From contig NZ_JAGCFH010000327.1 of assembly GCF_017650195.1 (NCBI RefSeq), positions 1 to 32,353 on the forward strand: a stretch of 32,353 nt of DNA. The letters run 5' to 3'. The DNA is from Ruminococcus sp. Lineage in GTDB: Bacteria; Bacillota; Clostridia; Oscillospirales; Ruminococcaceae. Below, piece by piece: positions 24,160-32,322 of this stretch (positions are counted from its first letter, which is position 1; each line of letters opens with the position of its first letter). The notes below the pieces were generated by a model. It ran no database searches. It was not told where the DNA came from and was given only the letters and a program-made list of their open reading frames with translations. Both the position numbers and the translations under genes were made by a program.

Positions 24160-25542
24160 ATGGGAAAATTTGAAGAACTAAGGGAAAAACATCCCGTTTT
24201 TGTATATAAAGCGTATTATGTGAACGAGACCCACGACAGCGTGGAGATAGGCTATGAATTTTCGATACCTGGGCTTGCGGAGTTTCGCCCAAGCTGGAGT
24301 TTCCGCAAACCTGAGAACTTTTCAATAGACGGAGACTTGAATTTTCAGAGGCTTGCTTTTTCTCTCGGAATGGCTGAGGCAGTTAGTTACTGGAAAGCAG
24401 TATGCTCGCCGGAATTCCGGGTCTTATGCGGAGAACTCAATGAGGAACAAATAGCGTGGTGGAAGAAGCTCTGGTATATGGGACTTGGAGAGCTTTTCTT
24501 CGTGAATGGCATAGCAGCTGATCCTGATACCTTTGTAAGAATAGTTCCAACAGGGCATTATGACAGCTCCTTCAGCGAGACCTTCCGCAGTCCAGAGGGG
24601 TGCCTTGTTCCTATAGGCGGCGGAAAAGATTCGGCTCTTACACTGGAGCTCCTTCTCAGGGCTGGGAAGAAGTGTATCTGCTATTCCATAAACAAGCGCC
24701 GTTCCATAACAGATACTGTGACTACAGCTGGGCTTCCCGAGGAAGCTCTCATTATATCTCACAGGCATTTTGACCGCGCTCTTATAGCCCTAAACGATAA
24801 GGGCTTCATAAACGGTCATACACCGTTTTCGGCGATAGTTGCTTTTTCTGCTGAGATAACTGCTTACCTTAACGGTCTGAAATATATCGTCCTTTCAAAC
24901 GAATCCAGCGCTAACGAGAGCACTGTTGCCGGACAGGACGTAAATCATCAGTACTCAAAGAGCTTTGAGTTTGAAAAGGACTTCCATGAATATGAGGAGA
25001 AGTATCTTCGCACGGGACAGTATTATTTCAGCTTCCTGCGTCCTCTTGCGGAATTCCAGATAGCAAAGATGTTCGTATCCTTCCGGAAATACCTCCCGGT
25101 ATTTAGAAGCTGCAACCTTGGAAGTAAGGTCTCTCCCGATATATGGTGCGGAGAGTGCCCTAAATGCCTTTTCATATGTCTTATACTATCGCCCTTCCTC
25201 AGCCTTGGGGAGCTTAAAAAGATATTCAGTAAGGATATGCTGAACGATGATAAAATGATGGAATACTTCATTGAGCTCATCGGTCAGTCAGAGCATAAGC
25301 CGTTTGAGTGCGTGGGAAGCATAGACGAGGTGAATTTAGCTGTATCACTTTCGATACGCAGGCTCGAGGAGGAGGGAGCAGAGCTGCCGCTCCTGTTTGA
25401 GGAATATAAAAAACGCGGACTCTATCACCCAGAGCATATCAGCGCTCTCAACGCGGAGTGCTGCGGTTCCTTTAATGAGCAGAACCTTCTGCCGGCTGAA
25501 TTCAAGACTATACTGACTAAGGAAATGGAGCGTCTGCTTTGA
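24160..25542 (+). CDS. murL: Probable MurL, UDP-MurNAc-L-Ala-L-Glu epimerase
   Basis: 460 aa. It matches the MurL type in overall plan: an N-terminal domain (1-145), then PIGGGKDSALTLELLL (151-166), a PP-loop-like nucleotide-binding sequence, and a C-terminal part with WCGECPKC (329-336). MurL, first described in Xanthomonas oryzae, uses ATP and Mg to epimerise the terminal L-Glu of UDP-MurNAc-L-Ala-L-Glu to D-Glu. The strongest support is the next gene, a MurD-type ligase overlapping by 4 bases (TTGA). An N-type ATP pyrophosphatase of other function is the alternative. GGAGG lies 7 bases before the ATG. The GGGKDS motif replaces the usual SGGxDS form. Confidence 0.8.
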   Translation: MGKFEELREKHPVFVYKAYYVNETHDSVEIGYEFSIPGLAEFRPSWSFRKPENFSIDGDLNFQRLAFSLGMAEAVSYWKAVCSPEFRVLCGELNEEQIAWWKKLWYMGLGELFFVNGIAADPDTFVRIVPTGHYDSSFSETFRSPEGCLVPIGGGKDSALTLELLLRAGKKCICYSINKRRSITDTVTTAGLPEEALIISHRHFDRALIALNDKGFINGHTPFSAIVAFSAEITAYLNGLKYIVLSNESSANESTVAGQDVNHQYSKSFEFEKDFHEYEEKYLRTGQYYFSFLRPLAEFQIAKMFVSFRKYLPVFRSCNLGSKVSPDIWCGECPKCLFICLILSPFLSLGELKKIFSKDMLNDDKMMEYFIELIGQSEHKPFECVGSIDEVNLAVSLSIRRLEEEGAELPLLFEEYKKRGLYHPEHISALNAECCGSFNEQNLLPAEFKTILTKEMERLL

Positions 25543-26894
25543 ACAAATTCTGCGAATATATAAATAAGTACACCGAGGGAAAGACTGTCTGCATACTCGG
25601 CTTCGGACGAGAGGGAAAGTCCACATACAAGATACTGGAGAAGTACTGCTCTCCCAAGTCTGTAGCCATAGCCGACCTGAATCCCGTTGACCGTGAAGCG
25701 AACGGGCTGCCTGAAAGCGTTGAGCTCGTCTGCGGAGAGGGCTATCAAGACTGCCTTGACCGCTTCGATATAGTCTTCAAAAGTCCGGGAATAGTTCTCG
25801 AAAAGAGCCTCTCTGAGCTTAAATGCATGGTGACCTGTGAAACACAGGTGTTCTTTGAGGTATACCGTGAGCAGATAATCGGTATAACCGGCACCAAGGG
25901 CAAGAGCACCGTCACCTCGCTCATATACCATGTTCTCCGTGAAAGCGGAGTTGACTGCCGTATCGCCGGAAATATCGGCATACCCGTGTTCGACATAGCC
26001 GAGGGCATGAAGGACGATACAGTAGTAGTGTGCGAGCTCTCCTGCCACCAGCTGGAATATATGACGGTATCGCCGAGGTCTGCCATATTCCTAAATCTCT
26101 ACGAGGAGCACCTCGACCACTACGGCTCTATGGAAAACTACTACAGCGCAAAGAAGAACATCTACCTGCATCAGGACGTCTGCGACGTGCTGTGGTGCAA
26201 TTACGATATAAGAACAGACGATATACCATCTATCGCGGTAACTGTCTCCAATACCTGTAAGGCGGCAGATGTTTTCGTTGAGGACGGTATCGTTTACGAT
26301 TCCGACGATGAGGAGTACGAGATACCTGTCAGTGATATCAGGCTCCTCGGAACTCACAATCACTACAATATAGCCATTGCGTGGGACGTCTGCAAGGACC
26401 TTGTTGAGGAGGAGGACTTCACAAGAGCTCTGTGTAGCTTCGACCCTCTTGCTCACCGCCTTGAATTCGTGGATACGGTGAGAGGTATACGCTGGTATGA
26501 CGATTCTATCTCAACTGCCTGTGCTACGGCGATATCCGCACTGCAGAGCGTTCCGGAGGTCGGTACCATACTCATAGGCGGCATGGACAGAGGCATAGAC
26601 TATCAGCCCCTTGTGGACTTCCTTGGGGACTTTGACGTAAGAGTTATCTGCATGGAGGCTTCGGGAAAGCGCGTCTACGACATGATACAGGCAGGTGGCT
26701 CTTTCCGGGACAAGGAGCGCGTACACTATGCAGAACATCTTGCAGAGGCTGTGGAGCTTGCTGCGGAGATAACTCCTGAGGGCATGAGCTGTGTTATGTC
26801 TCCTGCGGCTGCAAGCTACGGTATATTCAAAAACTTCGAGGAGCGCGGCGACGCCTTCAAAGCCCTCGTGGCAAGGCTGTCTTCCAATGCGTAA
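25539..26894 (+). CDS. murD2: MurD2-type UDP-MurNAc-L-Ala-L-glutamate ligase
   Basis: Mur ligase, 451 aa, with the MurD order: Rossmann-like N-terminus (CILGFGREGKSTYKIL), ATP loop GITGTKGKST (about 118), NIGIPVFD, LSCHQLEYM, LNLYEEHLDHYGSM, GTHNHYNIA, LAHRLEFV and YDDSISTACATA, then IGGMDRG. Paired with MurL it would add L-Glu (not D-Glu) to UDP-MurNAc-L-Ala. Start TTG at 25539 overlaps the murL stop by 4 bases, so coupling is expected; the first residues NKFCEYINKYTEGK are typical. Its last codons (AAT GCG TAA) lie in an extragenic repeat. Classical MurD cannot be excluded from motifs alone; pairing with MurL decides the call. Confidence 0.82.
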   Translation: MNKFCEYINKYTEGKTVCILGFGREGKSTYKILEKYCSPKSVAIADLNPVDREANGLPESVELVCGEGYQDCLDRFDIVFKSPGIVLEKSLSELKCMVTCETQVFFEVYREQIIGITGTKGKSTVTSLIYHVLRESGVDCRIAGNIGIPVFDIAEGMKDDTVVVCELSCHQLEYMTVSPRSAIFLNLYEEHLDHYGSMENYYSAKKNIYLHQDVCDVLWCNYDIRTDDIPSIAVTVSNTCKAADVFVEDGIVYDSDDEEYEIPVSDIRLLGTHNHYNIAIAWDVCKDLVEEEDFTRALCSFDPLAHRLEFVDTVRGIRWYDDSISTACATAISALQSVPEVGTILIGGMDRGIDYQPLVDFLGDFDVRVICMEASGKRVYDMIQAGGSFRDKERVHYAEHLAEAVELAAEITPEGMSCVMSPAAASYGIFKNFEERGDAFKALVARLSSNA

Positions 26895-27052
26895 TGCGTA
26901 ATTAGTAATGCGGAATTGTAATGGCGCATTCCGTGCGCCCGTGCCTTACGAATAATGTAACATGAACGCGCTGTAGGGGTTGCCTTTGACAGTCTGCAGA
27001 TTACGCACTAAACAACATGAAACCAATGCAGGGGCGGATTATATCCGCCCCT
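26888..27052. repeat. Extragenic repeat element with inverted arms and a GC hairpin
   Basis: Direct repeats TGCGTAAT (26888-26895 and 26895-26902) are matched by inverted ATTACGCA (27000-27007). A 10-bp hairpin follows, GGGGCGGAT / ATCCGCCCC (27031-27039 with 27043-27051, extended by one A-T). There is no ORF. The pattern resembles dispersed extragenic palindromic elements; the murD2 stop codon lies inside it. Confidence 0.6.
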
Positions 27053-27086
27053 ACTGGTCTATTATTGCTAAATTTATAATTAACTC

Positions 27087-27115
27087 TTGCAATTCAGAGC
27101 AAGCTATGATATAAT
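27087..27115 (+). promoter_or_regulatory. Promoter of the fructose-bisphosphate aldolase gene
   Basis: TTGCAA (27087-27092), 17-base spacer, TATAAT (27110-27115). The 50-base leader holds a small GGGG/CCCC hairpin around 27125-27140. Confidence 0.75.
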
Positions 27116-27170
27116 ATTAACGATGGGGTCATATCCCCCCGTAAATGAATTCTCAGGAGGAATTATTTTT

Positions 27171-28034
27171 ATGTTAACTTCAGCTACAGAAATGCTCAAG
27201 AAAGCAAGAGCAGGCAAATACGCAGTAGGTCAGTTCAATATCAATAACCTTGAGTGGACTAAGGCAATCCTTCAAACTGCTCAGGAGTGCAATTCTCCCG
27301 TTATCCTCGGCGTATCAGAGGGTGCAGGCAAGTATATGTGCGGCTTCAATACAGTTGCTGATATGGTAGCAGCTATGGACAAGTCTCTCGGTATCACAGT
27401 ACCTGTTGCACTTCACCTTGACCACGGCTCTTATGAGGCTTGCTACAAGTGCATTAAGGCTGGTTTCACATCTATCATGTTCGACGGCTCACACTTCCCG
27501 ATTGCTGAGAATGTTGCAAAGACAACAGAGCTTGTAAACGCTTCACATAATCTCGGCCTATCTATCGAGGCTGAGGTAGGTGCTATCGGAGGCGAAGAGG
27601 ACGGCGTTATCGGCAGAGGCGAGTGTGCAGATCCTGCTGAGTGCAAGATGATCGCTGATCTTGGCGTTGACTTCCTTGCAGCAGGTATCGGTAATATTCA
27701 CGGTGTATATCCTGCAAACTGGGAGGGACTCAGCTTTGAGACTCTTGAGGCTGTAAACAAGGCTGTAGGCGAGATGCCCCTCGTTCTTCACGGCGGTACA
27801 GGTATCCCTGACGATATGATAACAAAGGCTATCTCTCTTGGCGTAGCAAAGATCAACGTAAATACAGAGTGCCAGCTCGTATTTGCTGAGGCTGTAAGAG
27901 GCTATGTTGAGGCAGGCAAGGACAAGCAGGGCAAGGGCTTCGACCCAAGAAAGCTCCTCGCACCCGGCGTTGATGCAATCAAGGCTAAGGTTAAGGAAAA
28001 GATGGAGCTTTTCGGCAGCGTAAACAAGGCTTGA
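27171..28034 (+). CDS. fba: Class II fructose-1,6-bisphosphate aldolase
   Basis: 287-aa zinc aldolase of glycolysis, splitting fructose 1,6-bisphosphate to DHAP and glyceraldehyde 3-phosphate. Marks: YAVGQFNINNLEW at the start, HLDHGS (zinc His and catalytic Asp), IEAEVGAIGGEEDG, GIGNIHGVYP (zinc His), LHGGTGIPDD (zinc His) and KINVNTE. Length and motifs fit the Bacillus FbaA type. The frame is open upstream to 27087, but the ATG at 27171 has AGGAGGAA 9 bases ahead and the earlier stretch is the promoter. A strong terminator follows. Tagatose-bisphosphate aldolase is a less likely alternative. Confidence 0.96.
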   Translation: MLTSATEMLKKARAGKYAVGQFNINNLEWTKAILQTAQECNSPVILGVSEGAGKYMCGFNTVADMVAAMDKSLGITVPVALHLDHGSYEACYKCIKAGFTSIMFDGSHFPIAENVAKTTELVNASHNLGLSIEAEVGAIGGEEDGVIGRGECADPAECKMIADLGVDFLAAGIGNIHGVYPANWEGLSFETLEAVNKAVGEMPLVLHGGTGIPDDMITKAISLGVAKINVNTECQLVFAEAVRGYVEAGKDKQGKGFDPRKLLAPGVDAIKAKVKEKMELFGSVNKA

Positions 28035-28059
28035 TTGGCTTACATTACATAATAATTAT

Positions 28060-28088
28060 GCCTGAGTACAATGTACTCAGGCTTTTTT
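28060..28088 (+). terminator. Intrinsic terminator after fba
   Basis: Perfect 10-bp stem GCCTGAGTAC / GTACTCAGGC with a 3-base loop, then six T. Confidence 0.95.
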
Positions 28089-28117
28089 ATCGTTCCGGCT
28101 TACGGAGACGGCAGTAT

Positions 28118-28149
28118 AAAAACGGTCTGCCATTGTGACAGACCGTTTT
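28118..28149 (-). terminator. Terminator of the TraB/GumN gene
   Basis: 11-bp stem AAAACGGTCTG / CAGACCGTTTT, 9-base loop. On the minus strand it is followed by T-rich sequence. It may also back up fba termination. Confidence 0.85.
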
Positions 28150-28183
28150 AGCGAGGTATATATTCAATTGGTCGCAGGACCGA

Positions 28184-29275
28184 TCAAGCTATCTTTTCTA
28201 CTGTATAGCCCTTTGCTTCAAGGAGGTTATCTACTCCTACATCTTCTGAGTAGTGGAGAGCGCCTACCATGAAGAGGCAGTTCTTGCCTTCCTTAAGAAG
28301 CTCCTCTGCCTTGTCAGCCATGCCCTTGTTGCGGTCGTCGAGCAAGAGCTTCTTGTAATCCTCGTAATCGTCTGTGAGGTCCTCAGGAAGATCGTCGATA
28401 TCCTCCGTCATGTCGAAGAGTATCTCGCCGCTGCCGTTTGCCCAGAGCTCGTAGAGTTCGCCAATCTCCTCGGCATACTCGTCTATATCGTTCATGCTGT
28501 CAAGGGATTCCTTGAGAGTGTATTCTGCATAGTCGTCGGAGTATGCGGAAAGAGCCTTTATCTGAGTGTCGAGAGTTTCAATGCTGATAACTTCCTTGTT
28601 GTCGTCCTTGGCGAGATTCATGAAGTATGTGTCAGTACCCTCGGTCTTGAGGTTTTCAAGTTTGAGGAGCATAACGGAATTGAGCTGATTGATGAAGAAG
28701 CCGGTATTGAACTGGTCGTACATTGCGCTGTAGCCGCCCATTGACTCAAAGTAGTCTGTCAGCTGCTTGTAGGTCTCCTCCGAGATATGATCCTTTATTG
28801 TAGTACCGTCAGTGTAGAGGAAGCCCTGCTGGAATTCGAGCATAGCCGATGCGTCATCCATAAGAGCTACTGTATCGTACTCAACTGCTATGGAGTCGCA
28901 GTTTTTATAGATGTCCATGAGTTGCTCTGAGTAGTCGCTTGCCTTTTCGGGAAGAACGTGCATTGTTCCAAGGAGATAGATAGTATTTCCGCTTTCGGGA
29001 TCGGTAACCTTCCAGAGGGGAGGATTGATGTCGGTGGTCTTGATATAGCTTTCTATATCGGCTGTAGTGCCGTAGGGATTAGCTGTAGCGTCCTCCGAGG
29101 CGTCCTCTGTTGTAGCTTCTGTAGGATCGGCAACGGTAGTTTCTGTTGCAGATTCTGTTGTTGTTTCTTTAGATGTGTCACTGGAATTATCGTTTGTGTT
29201 TGACTTTGCGCATGATGTTGCTGTAACGGACATGGCAAGAGCCATGATGAAAGCAGCGATATTCATTTTTTTCAT
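28184..29275 (-). CDS. TraB/GumN-family lipoprotein (Tiki-like)
   Basis: 363 aa. Signal peptide with lipobox-like TATSC (Cys22), then a Ser/Thr/Glu/Asp-rich linker to about residue 75. The TraB/GumN fold follows, with its two conserved GxxH motifs GTMH (103-106) and GALH (338-341) and an RN-containing helix (DDRNKGMADKAEELLK). Related Tiki proteins are membrane metalloproteases, so an extracellular hydrolase role is possible but unproven here. AAAGGACA precedes the ATG. It has its own consensus promoter and terminator. Confidence 0.88.
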   Translation of the reverse strand: MKKMNIAAFIMALAMSVTATSCAKSNTNDNSSDTSKETTTESATETTVADPTEATTEDASEDATANPYGTTADIESYIKTTDINPPLWKVTDPESGNTIYLLGTMHVLPEKASDYSEQLMDIYKNCDSIAVEYDTVALMDDASAMLEFQQGFLYTDGTTIKDHISEETYKQLTDYFESMGGYSAMYDQFNTGFFINQLNSVMLLKLENLKTEGTDTYFMNLAKDDNKEVISIETLDTQIKALSAYSDDYAEYTLKESLDSMNDIDEYAEEIGELYELWANGSGEILFDMTEDIDDLPEDLTDDYEDYKKLLLDDRNKGMADKAEELLKEGKNCLFMVGALHYSEDVGVDNLLEAKGYTVEKIA

Positions 29276-29309
29276 TTTGCTTTTGTCCTTTCATTACAAA
29301 ATATAGTTT

Positions 29310-29338
29310 ATTATACTACTGAAAAAAACGGTTGTCAA
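29310..29338 (-). promoter_or_regulatory. Consensus promoter of the TraB/GumN gene
   Basis: On the minus strand, TTGACA (29333-29338), 17-base spacer, TATAAT (29310-29315). Confidence 0.85.
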
Positions 29339-29419
29339 CGAATAGAAAAATAATTATACAGGTATGACTGTATTTTTGCGCAGTTTCTGCAAGAATTCGT
29401 ATAAAAAGCGTATAAAAAC

Positions 29420-29448
29420 TTGACCTTTCCGGTATTTGGGTATATAAT
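29420..29448 (+). promoter_or_regulatory. Promoter of the acylphosphatase gene
   Basis: TTGACC (29420-29425), 17-base spacer, TATAAT (29443-29448). Confidence 0.8.
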
Positions 29449-29499
29449 GAAAATATGTTATTTTAAGCTCGCTGAGAGCGATGATTCGAGAGGTCGTTT

Positions 29500-29769
29500 A
29501 TGGAAAGGGTACGCAGACATTTTATTTTTTACGGATATATACAGGGAGTAGGATTTCGCTGGAGAGCTTCCCATACCGCTCAGAGATACGGTATAACAGG
29601 CTGGGTGCGCAATCTTGACGACGGCTCGGTGGAAATGGAAGCCGAGGGCACAGAGAATGATATAAATGATATGATAGATGTGCTGAAAGGGCATATATGG
29701 GGAAGCATAGACGATATCATTTCTGAGTATATTCCTGTGCAGGGCAGTCATGTATTTGAAATTGTATGA
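29500..29769 (+). CDS. acyP: Acylphosphatase
   Basis: 89-aa cytosolic enzyme hydrolysing acyl phosphates. The signature YGYIQGVGFRWRA carries the catalytic Arg in the phosphate-binding loop, and GITGWVRNLDDGSVE holds the catalytic Asn. The length fits the family. AGAGG 6-7 bases ahead of the ATG. It is a single-gene transcript; the que leader begins soon after its stop. Confidence 0.95.
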   Translation: MERVRRHFIFYGYIQGVGFRWRASHTAQRYGITGWVRNLDDGSVEMEAEGTENDINDMIDVLKGHIWGSIDDIISEYIPVQGSHVFEIV

Positions 29770-29785
29770 GAGTATGTGAAATCGC

Positions 29786-29814
29786 TTGACAAAGTCCGGC
29801 ACTTCTGATATAAT
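29786..29814 (+). promoter_or_regulatory. Consensus promoter of the que operon
   Basis: TTGACA (29786-29791), 17-base spacer, TATAAT (29809-29814); the transcript should start near 29821, giving a 145-base leader. Confidence 0.9.
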
Positions 29815-29832
29815 AATTCACGGGTACAGCCC

Positions 29833-29950
29833 CGACAGTTCGTTTGCGCCATCCTGTCGTTAAAAAAAACCAGGGCATCCAGTATACTGCGGCTTTCTGC
29901 GCGGTATCACAATTATGTATGGATGCATCTGCCAAGGCAGGTGCTTTTTT
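29833..29950 (+). promoter_or_regulatory. preQ1-I-like riboswitch with terminator/antiterminator
   Basis: Aptamer-like part: CGACAG (29833-29838) pairs with CTGTCG (29854-29859) around a 15-base loop ending in C, followed by TT, eight A and CCAGGG, the hairpin plus A-rich tail plan of preQ1-I. Downstream, GCATCCA (29875-29881) can pair with TGGATGC (29920-29926), enclosing a TACTGCG/CGCGGTA hairpin. The alternative is a terminator: GCATCTGCC (29925-29933) with GGCAGGTGC (29936-29944) and six T. The antiterminator and terminator stems share bases 29925-29926. The leader precedes preQ1-synthesis genes. Class assignment is by eye. Confidence 0.65.
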
Positions 29951-29965
29951 GTTCGGAGTGATGAT

Positions 29966-30391
29966 ATGTACAGATTAAAGACCTCAGCCACTTTTGATAG
30001 TGCTCATTTCCTTGCAGGATATGAGGGAAAATGTGCCAATATACATGGTCACCGCTGGAGGATAGAAGCTGAATTTTCAGGCGTAGAACTTGTAAATGAC
30101 GGTACAAAGCGCGGTATGCTCATAGATTTCGGCGATATAAAAAGCGCTGTACGTACTCTTGCAGACAGCTTCGACCATGCTTTCATATATGAGGAGGGCT
30201 CACTAAAGGATGAGACTGTAGCTGCTCTGAATAATGAGAATTTCAGGCTTATAGCCGTACCATTTCGTCCCACGGCGGAGAGGTTCGCAGAGTACTTTTA
30301 CTCACAGCTCAGTTTCCAGGGACTGCCGGTAAGCAGTGTGACGGTATATGAAACTCCCGAAAACTGCGCGGTATATGAGGAAACGCCATGA
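29966..30391 (+). CDS. queD: 6-carboxy-5,6,7,8-tetrahydropterin synthase (QueD)
   Basis: 141-aa enzyme converting 7,8-dihydroneopterin triphosphate to 6-carboxytetrahydropterin, the second step of queuosine precursor synthesis. Marks: FDSAHFL, KCANIHGHRW (catalytic Cys and zinc His pair), FDHAFIYEEG, RPTAERFAEYF and VYETPENCAVYEE. The frame extends upstream to ATG 29915, but that lies in the riboswitch terminator; ATG 29966 has GGAG 8 bases ahead and begins the family N-terminus. The 3' end overlaps queE by 4 bases (ATGA). Related pterin synthases are excluded by operon context. Confidence 0.95.
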   Translation: MYRLKTSATFDSAHFLAGYEGKCANIHGHRWRIEAEFSGVELVNDGTKRGMLIDFGDIKSAVRTLADSFDHAFIYEEGSLKDETVAALNNENFRLIAVPFRPTAERFAEYFYSQLSFQGLPVSSVTVYETPENCAVYEETP

Positions 30392-31050
30392 AGTACCCGG
30401 TAGCTGAAAAATTTACAAGCATCAACGGAGAAGGACAGAAAGCAGGAGAACTGGCGATATTTATCCGTTTCAGAGGCTGTAACCTTAACTGTACCTACTG
30501 CGATACAAAATGGGCTAACAGTGCCGATGCTGAGGCAGAACTCCTCACGGCTGAAGAGATAGTGGCGTATGCGGCTTCAACAAGTATAACGAATGTTACT
30601 CTAACAGGGGGAGAACCTCTATTGCAGCCTGATATAGGCAGGCTGACCGATATGCTTATAAAGTCCGGACACTGCGTGGAGATAGAAACCAACGGTAGCA
30701 TACTCATTGGGGAGCTTGCGGAAAGACAGCTCCGTCCCTCCTTTACTCTCGACTATAAGTTGCCAGACAGCGGTATGGAAGGCAGTATGCTCACCGATAA
30801 CTATAGATACATCACCGGCAGCGATACGGTCAAGTTCGTTTCAGGAAGTCTTCGCGACCTTGAAAAGGCTGCTGTTATTATAAAAGAGTATGACCTTATA
30901 AACAGGTGCAGGGTGTATATCAGCCCTGTTTTCGGCAGGATAGAGCCGGCGGATATAGTTGACTTCATACTTAGGGAGCGCCTTAATGGAGTAAGGTTGC
31001 AACTACAGCTCCACAAGTTTATCTGGGATCCGGAAAAGCGTGGCGTCTGA
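30388..31050 (+). CDS. queE: 7-carboxy-7-deazaguanine synthase (QueE)
   Basis: 220-aa radical SAM enzyme making 7-carboxy-7-deazaguanine from 6-carboxytetrahydropterin. The cluster motif CNLNCTYC (CX3CX2C) follows FIRFRG, as in QueE, and LTGGEPLLQ is the GGEP strand. Other marks: [16 protein letters not shown] and [10 protein letters not shown]. Its ATG overlaps the queD stop, so the two are translated together. The folE gene follows after 11 bases. Confidence 0.95.
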   Translation: MKYPVAEKFTSINGEGQKAGELAIFIRFRGCNLNCTYCDTKWANSADAEAELLTAEEIVAYAASTSITNVTLTGGEPLLQPDIGRLTDMLIKSGHCVEIETNGSILIGELAERQLRPSFTLDYKLPDSGMEGSMLTDNYRYITGSDTVKFVSGSLRDLEKAAVIIKEYDLINRCRVYISPVFGRIEPADIVDFILRERLNGVRLQLQLHKFIWDPEKRGV

Positions 31051-31061
31051 AAGGAGAATGT

Positions 31062-31616
31062 ATGGATACTAAGGCTATTGAAATGCATATAAGAGGGATT
31101 CTTGAAGCCCTCGGCGAGGACCCTGAGCGTGAGGGACTGCGCGAAACTCCTCAGCGCGTTGCGCGAATGATGGAAGAGGTCTTTGAGGGCATAGCCTACT
31201 CAAACCACGATATAGCACAGATGTTTGGCAAGACTTTTGAAGCTGCCGATGACAGCACCGCCGTGGTTATGAAGGATATAACTGTTTTCAGCTACTGCGA
31301 GCACCATATAGCGCTCATGTACGATATGACTGTAGATGTGGCTTACATCCCGAAGGGGAGAGTGCTCGGTCTCAGCAAGATAGCAAGAATATGTGATATG
31401 GCTGCAAAACGCTTGCAGCTACAGGAAAGACTGGGAAGCGATATCGCTGAGATAATCTCGGAAGCATCAGGCTCTCCCGACGTGGGAGTGGTTATAAAGG
31501 GGTGTCACAGCTGCATGACTGCACGAGGCATAAGGAACGCTTCCGCCCAAACGATAACAAAGACATGGCTGGGCGAGTTTAGGAACGACCCTGAGCTCAG
31601 AAAACTGCTTGATTGA
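31062..31616 (+). CDS. folE: GTP cyclohydrolase I (FolE)
   Basis: 184-aa enzyme opening GTP to 7,8-dihydroneopterin triphosphate, the first step to both folate and queuosine. Marks: [29 protein letters not shown] (zinc Cys and substrate His), [17 protein letters not shown], and [11 protein letters not shown] (second zinc Cys). In this operon it most likely feeds QueD. The HHIALMYD form differs from the usual HHLLPF stretch. AAAGGAG lies before the ATG; queC follows after 15 bases. Confidence 0.95.
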   Translation: MDTKAIEMHIRGILEALGEDPEREGLRETPQRVARMMEEVFEGIAYSNHDIAQMFGKTFEAADDSTAVVMKDITVFSYCEHHIALMYDMTVDVAYIPKGRVLGLSKIARICDMAAKRLQLQERLGSDIAEIISEASGSPDVGVVIKGCHSCMTARGIRNASAQTITKTWLGEFRNDPELRKLLD

Positions 31617-31631
31617 TAAGAGGAGAATACT

Positions 31632-32321
31632 ATGAAAGCACTGGTTTTATTCAGCGGTGGCGTTGACAGTACCACCTGTCTCGGCATAGCCGTTAAGAAG
31701 TACGGCGCGGAGGAGGTACTTGCGCTGTCAGTATTTTACGGTCAGAAGCACAGCAAGGAGCTTGAAGCTGCGGAAAAAATAGCTGCTCACTACGGAGTAC
31801 AGTTAAAAAAACTTGATCTTGCTCTTATTTTTGCGGATTCTGACTGCTCTCTCCTTGCAGGCTCCGATAAGGAGATACCTATGGAGTCATACTCAGAGCA
31901 GCTCAGGGAAACAGGCGGAGCTCCCGTATCGACTTATGTGCCGTTCAGGAACGGTCTTTTCCTGTCATCGGCTGCAAGTATAGCTCTGTCTCACGGCTGT
32001 GAGGTGATATACTACGGAGCCCACAGCGACGACGCGGCAGGCAACGCCTATCCCGATTGCAGCAGCGACTTCAACGATGCAATAAATCGTGCGATATACC
32101 TTGGAAGCGGTTGTCAGCTTAGAGTTGAAGCACCATTTATTGGACTTACAAAGGCTCAGGTAGTGAAAAAAGGACAGGAACTCAACGTGCCATATGCGCT
32201 CCCATGGAGCTGCTATGAGGGCGGCTGCAGCCCCTGCGGGAAGTGTGGAACTTGCATAGACAGAGCAGCTGCCTTTGAGGCTAACGGTGTTGCAGACCCT
32301 GCACTTGCGAAAGGAGTATAA
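31632..32321 (+). CDS. queC: 7-cyano-7-deazaguanine synthase (QueC)
   Basis: 229-aa ATP-dependent ligase turning 7-carboxy-7-deazaguanine to preQ0 with ammonia. The N-terminal SGGVDSTTC is the PP-loop. FYGQKHSKE, YVPFRNGLFLS and YGAHSDDAAGNAYPDC are typical of QueC. The C-terminus holds the zinc cysteines in SCYEGGCSPCGKCGTC. A ribosome binding site (AGAGGAG) precedes the ATG. The next gene starts 1 base after the stop. Confidence 0.96.
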   Translation: MKALVLFSGGVDSTTCLGIAVKKYGAEEVLALSVFYGQKHSKELEAAEKIAAHYGVQLKKLDLALIFADSDCSLLAGSDKEIPMESYSEQLRETGGAPVSTYVPFRNGLFLSSAASIALSHGCEVIYYGAHSDDAAGNAYPDCSSDFNDAINRAIYLGSGCQLRVEAPFIGLTKAQVVKKGQELNVPYALPWSCYEGGCSPCGKCGTCIDRAAAFEANGVADPALAKGV

Positions 32322-32322
32322 T

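Noticed and set aside
21482-26894. A complete BREX or other multi-gene defence island
   Set aside because: Only the PglX-like gene fits; the neighbours are a metal regulator and peptidoglycan enzymes.
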